64,000 nucleotides of DNA from Harmonia axyridis (GCF_914767665.1 NC_059503.1:62886352-62950351), one strand, 5' to 3'; positions 11,546 through 24,790 are shown, counted from the first letter of the stretch. Notes: generated by a model from the sequence alone, not told the origin. Translations and numbers: made by a program.

Positions 11546-12812
11546 ATTTAGACGGACAGCCGATTCGGCAGACAGAATCAAATTTGAAGACAAATTTGTC
11601 ATCGTTGAGTTCAACTTCATCATTTGACACCATTCCTGACTCAAAATTCGAAAACTGCTGACATTTGAACGAACTGATGAAATTCTCTTTTCGAAGAATG
11701 GGCGCTCAAAATGCCGAGAGCAAACAGAAACCGAAAATGACATTTACTAGATAGTGCAGGTTGAATATACGCTTGAACAGAGACTATAAAGATGCATTCG
11801 CACCAGGTCGGTCGGAGAATTTCGGAATTAGATGCTTTCATACTAGGTCATAGCGACGCGGAGGAAAGTTTTGGATTGCAGTACAAGGGTAATAAACATG
11901 TTTATTACTCTGACACGAAGGTGCCGACGTTGTCTGGTCCTCTTCACAAAGAGAATATTCACAAGTCAAAATGGCGGATCGCTCCGAATCTCTTCGAATT
12001 ATTCTCCACCCCAACCGCCCTGACCTGGCCTGAAAGGGTTCACTATCTGCGTTCAAATCATCCGAAAAAGAAATATCGCTGATCGGGAATTCTGTTCCCT
12101 GCCGCCCTGGTCTGAATCATGTGAATGCATCCTAATAAGGAATTACACAACGACTTTCCCCTGGCGAATAGCTGCCTGCTCAAGCAGAAGTCAATACTTC
12201 ACTAGAGCTGAATAACACTCAGATATACCAGGCAAACACCAGCCTGACTGCAAAAGAGAGAAAAGTCTAAAGTCCATCGAAATTCCAGCGCATTAGGTTC
12301 TATGTATGATGAATATTTTACATGATACTGATTCGATTTTGATGGAATTTGGTATGGGAATTTGAGTACGGTCATATAAGGTTTCATTATATTTTCAGCG
12401 GGGCCCGTTTTGTATTCAGTTCTTTTTTAGGAGTAAAAGACAAGGAAACATTGAATGACATCAATTGATGTAAATCCGTGGACATGGGCCAATAGACAAG
12501 CTTACCGAATTTATCACATTTGAAGTTGGATAGTAATATGTATAGTATAAATTAAAATTTTAGGGGTGTCTGGCAGGGGATAGCTACCGTCATAAGTATC
12601 CGGCAATGAATGACGAGATTTCTAGAGTTATCTTGAAGGAAATATAAAAAAATTGAGCTTCGTACTTTAACGAAATTGAGGTACCATTTTATACATCTTT
12701 ACTACGTATTACCTCCCAAGTAACCACAACAATTAACATTCTGTAGTCGCTGGTCGTTTATACCTATATAGGGAATATATATAGAAAAACTTTCAGCTTT
12801 GATGAACAAATA
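11546..12812. other. Unassigned; more GC-rich patch at 11.64-12.13 kb
   Basis: A 96-codon plus-strand frame at 11792-12082 starts with ATG and is less AT-rich than its flanks. It matches nothing I recognise, and an opposing frame is open over much of the same sequence, so it is not called as a gene. The rest shows no supported feature. Confidence 0.3.
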
Positions 12813-13400
12813 TCTTATTACAAGTTTCGGTCGTCTCGTCTTTGATTCGTTCGCGACTCGTCTTTTCGTCTTACGTCTTAAGTTTCAACCGACTGAACTT
12901 ACTCTTACTTCGACTTAGACCGAACTTGAACTACTCGTCTTTGACTTGACTTCAACTGTCTCTCCACTCGAACTTATTCTATCTGACTTGAATATCGAAT
13001 TCCCTTTTTTCGGCTTGACCACACCCTTAGGAAAGTACCATCACCTAGTCCAATAAGAGTTTTGCCGTACCGCCCACAAAGATCTTCGCGGATTTCTGAA
13101 AATCGAATATTCTCGAAGGACTAGAACCTGATTCACAGATGTAACACATCTGGTACAACCGTCTTGTTTTCGAACTTTCTCAACCCCCCACTAAATCTCT
13201 TCAAGATCCACAACTCCATGACATATCTTCGACACCTCGAAGAATAACACATCCTTTCTACATTATATGTACAACAACAATTCGTTCCCTGTAAATTCAT
13301 TGAAACTGTCATGCCCTTGACACTTGAAGAAACTAATAGGTCTCCAAGCATCCTGTTGACCATCTCAATTATTTACAAGGAACAATAACTGGATTCTACA
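12813..13400 (-). mobile_element. Truncated solo LTR of the eight-copy family (copy B)
   Basis: The 5' two thirds of the LTR are on the minus strand, from the terminal TGTAGAATCCAGTTATTG (end at 13400) into the purine-rich zone. About 250-300 bp of the 3' end, including the ...AACCAAGCCTACA terminus, are missing. The LTR-internal frame is broken after 76 codons. Loss of one end shows a deletion or an insertion breakpoint near 12813. Confidence 0.8.
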
Positions 13401-13578
13401 TTAATGTAAAGATCTCAATAGTAAGCATTATTTTACGGTATAGACTCGGGTAGAGATCATCCATTTATATGAGGTTTTCATCATTATTCATTTTAAAGAG
13501 TTCGTAAATAAGGAAAGACTTTCCAATCAAATATTTATTTTTTAACTACTTGTAAATCTCGACTAACAATTTATAATT

Positions 13579-14707
13579 TGAAATAGAAAGGATATCGGGT
13601 GTGTAGTCAAACTGGAACAATTTTATCTCTTTATTGTTTCAGCCAAGCTTTCGGACAATAACTTGTCCTTCTTGGGGGCTACTGAAAATTACATAAAGTT
13701 GTAAAAAACACACAGAAATTAACACAGCATAACTTACATCAATGTGAGTCTTAAAAGTTAAAACTATTACAATGTTCATATATAATATGTAATTTGGCAG
13801 GAATAACTATATTTCACTTAATCTTAACAACAGAATCAAACTAGTCAAATATTAAAAGACATATGAACGAATAATTTCAAAGGTTAAAAACATAGAAAAA
13901 ACAAAGACAAGAGACACAGAGAGGAACGACAATAGAGGACGAGTGACGTCACACAATGAGGAATGATAAGGCGTTTTATAGTGAGGGAATCATCTGTAAG
14001 GCATAATCATCTAATTTGACTCATATTAATCAATTGAACGATGTTGCAATAAATGGAATTGATACCATTAAAATCTGAGTAGATTTGTTTCATGGCTCAT
14101 GATTTCAACCGTCTCCTGTTCTAAGACCTGAGCGAAACAAATATAAAAGAGAGTTTTTGGAGGCGGTTGAAATCATGAGCCATGAAACAAATTTAAATAT
14201 CTACTCAGATTTTAATGGTATTAATTCTATTTATTGCAACATCGTTCAATTGATTAATATGAGTCAAATTAGATGATTATGCATTACAGATGATTCCCTC
14301 ACTATAAAACGCCTTATCATTCCTCATTGTGTGACGTCACTCGTCCTCTGTTGTCGTTCCTCTCTGTGTCTCTTGTCTTTGTGTTTTTTCTATGTTTTTA
14401 ACCTTCGAAATTATTCGTTCATATGTCTTTTAATATTTGACTAGTTTGATTCTGTTGTTAAGATTAAGTGAAATATAGTTATTCCTGCCAAATTACATAT
14501 TATATATGAACATTGTAATAGTTTTAACTTTTAAGACTCACATTGATGTAAGTTATGCTGTGTTAATTTCTGTGTGTTTTTTACAACATTATGTAATTTT
14601 CAGTAGCCCCCAAGAAGGACAAGTTATTGTCCGAAAGATTGGCTGAAACAATAAAGAGATAAAATTGTTCCAGTTTGACTACACACCCGATATCCTTTCT
14701 ATTTCAA
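13579..14707. mobile_element. Head-to-head pair of Penelope-like element 3' ends (giant palindrome)
   Basis: The left arm 13579-14116 and right arm 14159-14707 are near-perfect reverse complements, with only 42 bp between them. Reading outwards, each arm first encodes a short tail of a Penelope-like protein: the right arm gives REFLEAVEIMSHETNLNIYS, ending with a TAG about 40 codons later. Next comes a roughly 400-bp 3' UTR with the stem GGACAAGTTATTGTCC near the end, finishing ...ACACACCCGATATCC. Both copies are 5'-truncated at about the same point and fused head to head. The Penelope-like call rests on the REF-EA-EI-H...LN pattern after the GIY-YIG domain; the palindrome itself is certain. 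Confidence 0.75.
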
Positions 14708-15590
14708 TTTATTTTTTATTTTATATTCAAAAAAAATATTTCACACAAAATCAGATGATGCGGTTTTTCTAAAATTGAAAATGAATGCGTAAAAACATAT
14801 TTTGAATTCTTGCATTTGGTAAGGAAGTACGTTAAATCAGATAAACGAGAATCAGAGATTGCTTCACTTCATCATGAAAAGTAGTGGTATCTCAGAAACG
14901 CTGATGATTGAGGAGTAGTTGAAATTTGGCAGATCACGAGAAAGCCACGTGGTGTAAACCCCTCTTAATGCTATACACTCAAATAGAAAATAAGATGTTA
15001 AATATTGAAAATCGAAAAAGATCCAAGCTGAGTATGAATTCATTAAAAAATTCTCACAATATAAAATCAAAAAGTTGTATTCTTTATCTAAAATCTAGAT
15101 TCACCGCCTAAACGCAAATTATTTCATATAAATAGTCAGTAGCGCACAGATTTGGCTATTTCAAAAATATAATCCACTTCAAATCACATCGATCCTTTAT
15201 AACTCCATGGAAGCATGGAAATGCGAAAAGGATAAAGAGGGACTTGATATTATCTATATACGAAGAAGAGGAAAAATGGCGGATAATACATATTCCAGTT
15301 TTCCGCGCAAACTGAAAGGGTGTTATTTTCCTTGCTTCCGCGGGTTTTGACTCAGCTCTGCATTTTATGCATTTTTAGAAAAAACACTGACGATAACAAA
15401 CGTGATAAGAAAGTATATAGAATGCATAAAAAATTACGTTAGTTCGCATGCTGCAAATACAACGAGATGACGTTGAAGATAGAAACTTCATGTTATGCGG
15501 TAACCGGTAAAAATTTGGGTCAAAGTTTATTGAGAGTGATTGCATTGCATATAAAATGTTGAAGTGAAGGAATTATTGAAGAGATGGAAA
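14708..15590. other. AT-rich stretch, nothing recognised
   Basis: Short overlapping frames on both strands, none protein-like. Confidence 0.4.
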
Positions 15591-15592
15591 CA

Positions 15593-16280
15593 TGGCCGTA
15601 GCCAGGGGGGTCCAAGGGGGTCTGGACCCCCCGAAATTTGTTCAGAAATACAGGATTCTAATTTCATGTGAAATACTCTCAACTTTTTCAAATTGAATGA
15701 AATTGATGTATATTTCCTAAGCTATCTGCAGTATTTCTCGAATTATTAGCAATTTCTCGAAAAAATTAACTGATGAAGGTTCATAGAAAATGTGTATTTT
15801 TCAAGCGCAATGTATGAAATAAGATCTGTTTTATGAGATGGGTTGTTCCTTATTTACTTAATCATCTCAATGCATTTTGATCTCATCAGTTTATAGCAAA
15901 AAACCTACCAGTTTTTAGGACGATTTCATATTATATTTATAAAAAGTTCGTGATCTGGAACTTATTGGAAGGTGAATTAGATCTATCGAAGATGAAATGG
16001 CCTGAAGAACCTTTTTCATCTCGACCGACCTGTGCTATCGAAACATTCAGAGAATGTAATAAGGAATTGTTCCAAATATTTATAAAATATTGGCAACTAT
16101 ACCTGTTACAATGTGTACTGCGGAAAATTCCTTTTATTCCCTTGAACACCTCGAAAGATATTTGGGGAACTCCACAAGTCAGAAGAGACTGAATGAATTG
16201 GCGCTAATGTCAATTCGAAGTGAAATTAATATTGGATCCGAGAAGGTCCTCAATTAATTTGCCTCAAAAACAATTTGAAA
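15593..16280 (+). pseudogene. hAT-family transposase relic with GTAGCCAGG end
   Basis: The left boundary carries GCCGTAGCCAGGGGGGTCC, like the CAGGGGCGTAGCCAGG-type ends of some hAT elements. From 15950 the plus strand encodes DLSKMKWPEEP and AIETFRECNKELF. After a frameshift near 16090 comes a C-terminal dimerisation domain: CTAENSFYSLEHLERYLGNS, then RLNELALMSIRSEINIGSEK. This matches the hAT C-terminal pattern of the DUF4371/zf-MYM-like group (TAERSFSxLKRLKxYLRxxxxQxRLxxLALxxI). N-terminal and catalytic parts are absent, the frame is broken and there are in-frame stops. Confidence 0.7.
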
Positions 16281-17998
16281 GGCTCTATATCATTTTGTGA
16301 TATAGATCGGTCTATATTTTGCATGTATATATCATATTTTTCTCATTAATTTTTTCCGTTACTTTTTTTATCAATAAATTGAGTTCTACTGCAAGCAAAA
16401 ATGGTCATACTAATGAATTCTAATGAAAAGAGTGCCAGTACAATGTTTTTGTTGCATGTTTATAGCTCCAGTAATAAAAAAGCTTCGAGAATTTTTCTGC
16501 ATTTCACGCCAAATCCCAATTTTCTCTTATAGCTTGTGAACAGTTGAATTTATGAGGTACCTAACGTTTTCCACCAAATTGAATTTCTCTCAAAAATCGA
16601 GCCCGAAAATGTGCCATCCATTTTTTTCTAACTCAACGGGATTCAAAGATCCTCTCACTGGACAATGAATTTAGGACACCAGATACAGTTGTTGCATAGC
16701 GGTTCACCCTCGATTGAGACCATTGCCGGTTTAATATTTGAAAATTACAGGAATTTCGACGAAATGATAGACCCATATATTCGTTGAACGAGGTAACGAT
16801 CTCAATTTGAAAATTCAAATTACAAGTCGGCGCTGTGAAGGTGGTATGCGGAAAGAAATAAAAGTTCGCTGGAGATATTTCGACACGTTTTCATTGTTAT
16901 AAAAGTATCCAACGTGAAAACAGAATTATTGCGTTATATTCAGAGAATAATAAAAACAGATAGAGGGAGCATATGTCTTAATCAGTAGGCAAATTTTGTG
17001 CCAACATGAACTATCAAATTTGACATGAAGCGCGCGGAAATGACTCAATTCGCGAGTTTCAACGTTTCATATTGTCAGTATTTAATTTAGAGAATATACC
17101 TCCACAATTTTATGGAAGCCAGATCGAGTACCTTAAAATAAAGTCTATAAAGGACCTGGCAAGTGGCAGCAGCCTAATGGAAAAACCGGTCACCGGTTAA
17201 TTTTTCTGAATTTTCCTTATTTTGTAGAAAATGATCTCCTGAACAAGAAACTCATCTGAGAATGAATTACTCTTCAATTTAAATTTAGTAACAGCCTGTA
17301 AATTCTTCTCGAAAAATAAAAACTCCCCTCTCATTCGAACGTAAAGTATTATTTTTTTTTGTTCTGAACTTTTTAACTCTACTGAATGAAAAAGTCGCCT
17401 TTTCAAACTATACATCGTTTCGGACACTATTCTTATAGAAAACGTTTTCTTGCCTTCTATTCATCTTTAACCTCCCCTTTCATCACGTGATTCGACGATC
17501 CAGCCAACTTGTTGCACTAGTTTTTCCCTTGTTAGGACACAATAGCTGGAAAATTGAAGAAGCACTTACGTTTTCAAGGAGAATTCACGAGGCTTCTGTT
17601 GTGTCACACGCGATTTCAACGTTAAGTGTGTTGTCATCATGGAAGCTGACATTCTACTGGAAAATGGTATTTTATGTCCATAGTAGTATATTTATGAGGT
17701 TCTAGAGTCAAGAATGATGATTTACTTTTGAAGAAATCGATGCGAAATAACCTATTTTTTTCTTCTAATCTAATACTTGAAACGCTAATACACGCCATAT
17801 GTCAATCTTTTTTCGCGCTTTTCCAGGAGAATAGCCGGGTATAGGTTCACCTAAATATCAGTAAATATTGATTTTCGACCAGAGAATCAAGTTATTTCAA
17901 TTGGACTACTATGGTAAAATTTGTAGTTGCGGAGAAGTAAACTCTGTCATAATAATAAGTATTTCATTTCCCTAATTATCACATTTATATGTCCAAAA
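16281..17998. other. AT-rich stretch, nothing recognised
   Basis: No supported gene or repeat. Small palindromes such as AACCGGTCACCGGTT near 17184 are not sufficient for a call. Confidence 0.4.
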
Positions 17999-18415
17999 AT
18001 GTTGAGGTTCTTCAGCCTCAAGTTAGCACAGGGTCCTCGTGTTGGATAACTTGACAGAATCATCCCCCATCATCCCCAAACATCTTGTAGAAATTACATT
18101 AAGTTCGGAATTTTTTCCAGCAGAACCCACTTTTTTTGCTTTGACTACTGGACTATATCACAATTGATATTAGGTTTAGGAAAAATTTCGTGAATACAAA
18201 ATTGTAGAGAATTTAATTATCTACATTAATGAAAATGAAAGTTTTGGTCCGGAAATGTTGAGGTTCTTCGGCCGCCCTCAATTAAACACAGCGTCCCCGT
18301 GTTGGATAACTTGACAGAGCCATCCCACAACACCGCCGAACAACCTGTAGAAGTTTCATTGAGTTCGGAATTTTTTCCAACAAACCCACCTTTTTTGTAT
18401 TTGTCGACTGAACTA
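17999..18415. repeat. Two-copy direct repeat, 255-bp period
   Basis: ATGTTGAGGTTCTTC starts a ~165-170-bp segment at 17999, which recurs at 18254. The two share GTGTTGGATAACTTGACAGA, GTTCGGAATTTTTTCCA and neighbouring text with moderate divergence. The 75-80 bp between them is AT-rich and not repeated. This may be a small satellite-like or duplicated repeat fragment; no coding meaning is seen. Confidence 0.65.
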
Positions 18416-18634
18416 TCAGTCTATCCGCGATTTGATGATTCGACAGACCTTACAATCTATTGCCAGGAATAATTGCAATGAAAAACTCAATAATCACTCG
18501 GACACCCTAAATCGATATGAACTATTTTTGAAACATTGGTGTGTAAACTTAGAGGAAATTGTTTTGTATACATTTCTGTATACTACTCCTGAAACATTGG
18601 TATGTACAATTATAGGAAATTGTTTTGGTATACA

Positions 18635-19457
18635 TGTAGGATCCAGTTATTGTTCCCTGTAAATAATTGAGATAGTCAACAGGATGCTTGGAGACCTATT
18701 AGTTTCTTCAAGTGTCGAGGGCATGATAGTTTCAATGAATTTACAGGGAACGAATTGTTATTGTGCATATAATGTGAAAAGTAGATGTAATTCTTCGGGG
18801 TGTCGAAGACGTGTCATGCCGATTGTAAAACTTAAGATATTTACTGGGGGTTAGAAAAGATCGAAGACAAAACGGTTTTGCCAGATGTGTCACATCTGTG
18901 TATCAGGTTCTAGTCCTTCGAGAATATTCGATTTCCAGGAATCCGCGAAGAGCTTTGTGGGCGGTACGGCAAAACTCTTATTGGACTAGGGTATGGTACT
19001 TTTCCTAAGGGTGTGGTCAAGCCGAAAGGAGGGAAGGATATTCAGAGTGGACGGGGTAAGTTGCTGTCAGGAGACGAAGTAAGTTTGAGTCGAGGGTAAG
19101 TTCAAGTTAAGTCGAAAACGAGTAAAGTTCAAGTTCAGTCGGTTGAAACTTAAGACGTAAGATGAAAAGACGGTTCGCGGACTAGGTTGAGACGAGTCGC
19201 AAACGAATCAAAGACGAGACGACCGAAACTTGTAATGAGACAAAGACGTGACGTATCGAAGACGACTTGAGTAATTGACACTCGAGTTAAAGACAAAATT
19301 CAGTACCGTATAAACTGTGTTTGTAGTCTAAGTGTGGCTTTGTAAATAGATGTTTATAATTCGAAAGAGTTTAATTATTACTTAAACCGAACAAAGTCAC
19401 GGAGAAGAAGTGGAGAGGCCAGGTAATCGAATCATACCTCGATTAACCAAGCCTACA
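18635..19457 (+). mobile_element. Solo LTR with TACA target duplication (copy C)
   Basis: This is a complete member of the TGTAGG...CCTACA family, flanked by TACA at 18631-18634 and 19458-19461, which fixes both ends and shows it was an insertion. The 111-codon frame seen in copies A, D and H is broken here, and its start codon is ATA. No internal element is present. Confidence 0.88.
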
Positions 19458-19461
19458 TACA

Positions 19462-20048
19462 TATTTGTATGTCTAGTACAATTGCAAGAAATGAAGATGT
19501 ACAAAAGATCATCCATGATAAATATTCGTTTTACAATATACGAGGGGACCGCAAGAATTTTGGTGATGTGTTTATGAAAATGTGCAATCTATAGGAAATT
19601 GTATCAACATAGGTACTTGAGAATTCATAGGAAGACTTCTCAGAATGTTGTTACAGCAAAACTTGTTGAAATAACAATAACAGAATAATTTGATGAGCAC
19701 TAATAATTTTCTTTTCAAATACTTTCAATTCGAAATGCGCGAATTCAGAAGAAAAGAATCTAAATCTGTTACGATGTCCCGATCGGCGAAATTCCAGAAA
19801 TGCGTTCCAATTCTTTCGGAATTCTTATATTCTCCGAGAAACTGTTGGGGCGAAAACCCAGGGTAGATTGAAAACTTGTCGATAGTATCCGATTTACGCG
19901 GTGTGTATGGAAATTTGATTGTAGAAATCTAAATTGTAAAATAACAAATCTCTATCGAATCCCTGCCGACGGCGTTCGGTTATTGGCCTATACTTGGCCT
20001 ATAGACTTCATCAATAATGTAACAACTGCGATGCTATATTCACTGGTA
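19462..20048. other. AT-rich stretch, nothing recognised
   Basis: No supported features. Confidence 0.4.
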
Positions 20049-20737
20049 TACAGGGTGTTTTTGAATGAAATTAGAGGGACAACCAAAAATGAGAGATTCC
20101 TTGGATAATTTCAAAAAGAGAAAAAAAAATAGGCTCGCGAACGTTTTGTTTTCGAGATACAGGGTGTTGAAGTTTAAATTGTTGTTTTTTTTCATTGCAT
20201 TTCCGAATCACAAGTTATTCAACTGGAATTTGGAATAGATATTCCAATTTAGAGTTCACATCACGCAGAATGCCAATTTCGAAAGCGAATCTACAGAGTG
20301 AGACGTTTTTTGGAACAATGTCCGCTTTTTTCCTCCAGAACTTTTTTTTTGTAGACCATCGCTAGTTTGAAAAATGAAAAAAAGGAAGAGTAATCTAATA
20401 CCAAACTCTTTGGTGTCGTGTAGTTTGGTCGTATCTGCTAACTATTTCTATAGAAAAAATTTCAAACAATTCTCAAGTCTTTGAAAAATTTGAAATATCA
20501 AAAAAATCTATTTATTAAGGTGTATTGAATGAGTTACATATTGTTTTGATGCTTATTTTCCCGATATGTAGCAAATCAGTCTTAAATATTCGAAAAACTG
20601 GTATAATTATTAACAAATAGGCCTACAAGAAACATCCTGTATCTCGTAATCAAAGCGTTTTTTCGTGCCTATTTTCATAGGAATTTTCATTATTAAAAGT
20701 AATCCAGGAATCACCTCCAATTTAGGAATACCCTGTA
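20049..20737. mobile_element. Non-autonomous TIR element, ACAGGGTGTT family, copy 1
   Basis: It begins TACAGGGTGTTTTTGAATGA and ends ...CTCCAATTTAGGAATACCCTGTA, which form an imperfect terminal inverted repeat. Internal sequence (GAGAGATTCCTTGGATAATTTC; TTTTCGAGATACAGGGTGTT) recurs in the longer element at 52.59-53.81 kb, so the two belong to one family. It has no transposase-like frame. Internal copies of CAGGGTGTTG suggest several foldback modules within one element. Confidence 0.7.
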
Positions 20738-22269
20738 TTCAAGTGGATTTCCGTCGAAACACTTGAATTACTTATATTGTAATTTATACTGATAAAAAAT
20801 CTACCAGAAATTTTTACCCTTCTGTAGATTTCATGGAATGTGGGATATCTCTTGAGAATTGTTTCCAAAATAAAATAAAACACAATAATTTCCACTGAAT
20901 TATTCAATTGTTAGTAACAATTGTTTTCGCCTCAGTCTACATTTCTGACTGATGAGAGTACAGAGTTTTTCTAAAACTTATATTGGAACAAGAATTCGAC
21001 ATTGGCAGAAAAATATACGATAGGATATCATAAAATTCAAAGTTATATTAGAAAGTTTGCCGCCTGGGATTTCCAAACTATAAGAAAAAATCAGGAATTG
21101 TTTTCATTGCATAACAAGCTTTAAAACAATGGGTTATAATATTAAGATTCAGCTTGTCTTTCAATTGGTATGAATTGCATTCTGGTTCAATATGATAAAA
21201 AAGTATGCTTATTATGATGATATGAAGGGAATTATGAAAACTTTCAAAATACACGCATCGTGTATTAGTTGCTATACCTATATGTTATCTTTATTATAGT
21301 TATCACATAGACGTAGATATTTAAGCTACCTTTGAAACATGGAGTGATTTAATCATAAGATTACGCATTGTTTTCAGTTGATAAAACCGTTTTGATACAA
21401 GTGAAGCTTTCACTATAAAAACTATATCACATGTGTATTCAAACCGAAAATAATTTTTCTGATCTGATAACACTCTCAAGAAATAGTTACACTAAATGTC
21501 ATGTTCATTGGCTTGTCGCTCTGCAGAATAGTTGTGGAAAAATAACATAAAATGGAATTTGAAGAACGGAAATGTCATCACATCTGACATCAGTGCCATT
21601 CTCATTTTTTGTATATATTCAGAATCTCCACTTACTCGGAATAACGTGTATTGGAAATTTCTGTTCTATTCGATTCGCAGCGTCAACGAATGCCATGCCA
21701 ATAACGATATCATCTGAAGTTGTGCTGAAGTTTCGCAAATATCGATAACGCTGAAGGCTACAATAACGTTGTTGAAAAAAAAACTGAATTCTGTAGTGTT
21801 GGCAATCGAAACGATTCTACATATTCGCCAGATAGGTCTACAATACAAACTCCAGCCTTGTCCTATGAGATTGCACTTCTCAATTTATCGATTGCGATTG
21901 GGTCTGGTCAAACAAAGCAGAATTTCAATATAATGTGGGGACATTCGAATGAAGAAAATTCTTAGCTAGATCTCTTTTCAACCATTTTTCTTTGTAGGGC
22001 AGCAGTTTGAATTGTTCTCCCTTTAGCTAATGGTTGGAGAGTTCCCTATATTACAGTCCGATTTTTCAAATCTCATTGCCTAAATTTCCGAACCAAATCA
22101 ATATACTAGAAAAAAATGTGAATATATATGTAAAATATGATTTAAATGCATGGATTAGCTAACGAATATTATGGTAATTATTGAATGAACCTGTTATCAT
22201 TGTAAACTCTAACAATATGACAATTATAACCACACAGGAGTACATCAGTTGAATCAAAACTAGCGATTT
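20738..22269. other. AT-rich stretch, nothing recognised
   Basis: Only short frames on both strands; no protein family was recognised. Confidence 0.4.
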
Positions 22270-23425
22270 TTTTTTATGTTCTGGTTCCCACGAAAGTAAA
22301 TATCCTGTAATGTTCATAGAACATCGTGAGAACCAAGAGAAAGAAGGTAGGAATTGGTGTTCTTTTTGAATTCATGAAGGTTATATGCCTCGGGGAACAC
22401 CTCCCTAGGCACTGTGTTCCAGAGCCTTGCTGTTCGTTGGATGCACGAGTCTTTGAAGAGAGATGTTCTGCAGGTCTCCAACGCGACCACAAAGAGGTGT
22501 GAAGACTGAATATGACGGGTTAACCTCGAAGAGACTGCCAAAGGAGGAACGATCTTTGATAGTTCAGAAGAGCATCGGCCATGAAAATATCTATAAAATA
22601 GAGACAGATTGCTTCATTTTCTACGGTGTTCCAAAGTGGTGAGCGAGTTTGTAAGCGAGGTATCACCGACGAGACGAATTGCCCTTTTTTGGACAGAATC
22701 CAACAGTTTCAGAACATGCTTGGGTACCGCACTCCAAACATGGGAACAGTATTCCAGGACAGGTCGGATCTGCGCCTTTTAAATCACAAGTAGCTGACTG
22801 GAAGTGAAAACCAAGTTTTTGGGATGCACTTTTGGCAATTGATCTCACGTGATCTTCCCAAGAAAGGTTATTGCTGATAGTAAAACCAAGCATCGAGGTG
22901 GAGGACTTCAAAGGCACAGTTACTCCTGACAAGCTTATGTTGGGCATACTGAGATCGGCCTTTCTAGAGAAAAGACATGCTTGTGTTTTGTCTGCGTTGA
23001 AATCCACCAAGTTATTGAATCCCCATTCAGGAATTATTGCCAAGTCCATATTTACGTTATTAACATTTCTTCCTCGTTCGTTACTGATTTGGCAAGCTGT
23101 TATTGGAGCCCTGGAAGAGAAGGCAGTATGGAGGGTACTATCATCCGCAAAACTGTGTACTGGACATGAAGTAGCTCAAAACAGATCATTGATGTGAAGT
23201 AAAAATAGTGTAGGTGCTAGAATTGATCCCTGTGGAACACCAGCATTTATGATTAGAGAGTCAAATGAAACTCCATCGACAACCACATGAAGAGACCTGC
23301 CCGAGAGAAAACCAGCTAGCAGAGAATAAAGCTGGGGAGGCAAGCCATAAGATGCAAGTTTGGCAAGGAGTCCCTGGTGCCAGACTCGATCGAATGCTTT
23401 GGAGATATCTAAAAACAATGCTACA
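22270..23425 (-). pseudogene. Non-LTR retrotransposon RT relic
   Basis: Minus-strand pieces read in order. 23418-23176 gives LDISKAFDRVWHQGLL and NAGVPQGSILAPTLFLLHIN (RT fingers/palm motifs). 23049-22663 gives FNADKTQACLFSRK and MLGFTISNNLSWEDHV (post-active-site region). 22541-22280 gives IQRTARLWNTVPREVFPEAY, the C-terminal motif. The YADD active-site segment between the first two is missing or shifted (about 23050-23175), and frameshifts separate the pieces, so this is a dead copy truncated at both ends. The family resembles Jockey/CR1-like elements and is clearly different from the J1-J4 group. Confidence 0.85.
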
Positions 23426-24142
23426 CATTATATCAAAATAATCTACAAAATAGCATAGGACAGAAAACCAACCGTAAAAGCAGTTCAAGTGGAGGTAACA
23501 TCTGAACCTACGTCTGAGATCAGTAAACAAGTACTAGATAACAATTAAATTCAAGAGCTCAAATAATAATAATAATAATAAATATTCAATTAATTCATAA
23601 CGTAATTGAAAAAAGATATTTTTTCACGTCATTGATATATAAATGAGTGTTTTTTGAGAAGTTTCAAGAAATGTTATGAGATACATCCACAACATTCGTA
23701 CCTAGTCATTGAAATTATCGTGCTGATTATAATTGAATAGAGAAATTCAGTAAGTAATCACGAGCCGTTCCTGCCAAATCCAGATCAATCCCTTGCTGGC
23801 TTCGCCATGCATAATTTGAATATTTTCAAATTATCGCCACTGAGGTGAAAGACGGAAACCTTCCATCAGTACAATTACTGTGGGTTCCATAGAATCTCGG
23901 TTAAATTTCGAGAGGAATTCGATTAGGGACTGCGTAAGGGTATGCTTTTATTTTGATTTGAAACTATTCGGCAGAAATTCGAATTTGCCTACAGGCTTTG
24001 AGAAATAGCGAGTCGTGGTTAGTATCCCAAACTTCTACATATGTAGGTTTATACGATATTAATAGTATTTGTGAAACAAAGACAATGTGACATTTTCCAA
24101 TAGCATAATCTATTTACCCAAAACGTTTATTTTTTTGTTACC
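23426..24142. other. Unassigned; short AAT microsatellite at ~23565-23582
   Basis: Apart from an (AAT)n run of about six units, nothing is recognised. Confidence 0.4.
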
Positions 24143-24790
24143 ATTTTGCAAATGAGACCGCTATCTATTATCACAGTAGAATTCGGGAAACAATTACTAA
24201 ACAGTTACAGAAAGACTTAGATAAACTGATGGAATACTTCAAGAAATGGAGATTCAAAGTGAATACGACGAAAACAGTTGCAATCCACTTCGGAGGAACA
24301 ACACTAAAGAAAGAGAAAGCAGGCAACGTCAGGAGAGAAAAACAGACAATAGAATGGAAAAAGGAAGCACAATACCTAGGAGTAACTCTAAATGAAAGAA
24401 TGAATTTTAGCAAACAGCTAAAAGAAAACAGAAAAAAAGCAAGGCAACTGCGGGGAAAACTCTACCCACAGCTAAATCCAAACAGTAAACTTTCTTCGAG
24501 GAAAAAGTTAACAAACAAATAAAGAAGATAATAGAGTCACTAAAATAACATAATAATAGGGAATTGAGAAATATTAAACATATTTCAATAAGATGTACAG
24601 ACAAGTGGAAACAACTCTTTCAAAGAACCAAGTAGAAGAAGAAAGTGACATGATAAGGGAGAAAAGACTCCTAAAAAAACAACAGTAGAAAATTGGAAAA
24701 ATTATTATAGAGGCGCAGGGAAATAGATTCCAGTCCTTAAACAGAAAGAAGACCTGTGGTTTGATCGGAGTAAATCGACTGATTCAAAAA
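24143..24790 (+). pseudogene. Jockey-like 3' relic (J2)
   Basis: It starts inside the RT active-site region (FANETAIYYHS, where intact elements have FADDTAIYY) and runs through LMEYFKKWRFKVNTTKTV and YLGVTLNERMNFSKQ to a degraded C terminus and the family 3' UTR. Stop codons appear after about 24522. It is 5'-truncated at the RT motif, a common outcome of aborted reverse transcription, and is the same family as J1, J3 and J4. Confidence 0.82.

Noticed and set aside
11792..12082. 96-codon plus-strand frame as a host gene
   Set aside because: No recognisable domain, no splice context, and opposing frames open over the same bases.
14881..14930. CTGATGA...GAAA as a third hammerhead
   Set aside because: No stem II pairing between the two core parts and no stem I partner; chance occurrence.
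15770..15800. CTGATGAAGG...GAAAA as a hammerhead
   Set aside because: Stem II cannot form and stem III is absent.
17184..17198. AACCGGTCACCGGTT as a Grainyhead-type regulatory site
   Set aside because: Single short motif without supporting context.
20945..20980. CTGATGAG as a hammerhead core
   Set aside because: No CGAAA on the 3' side.
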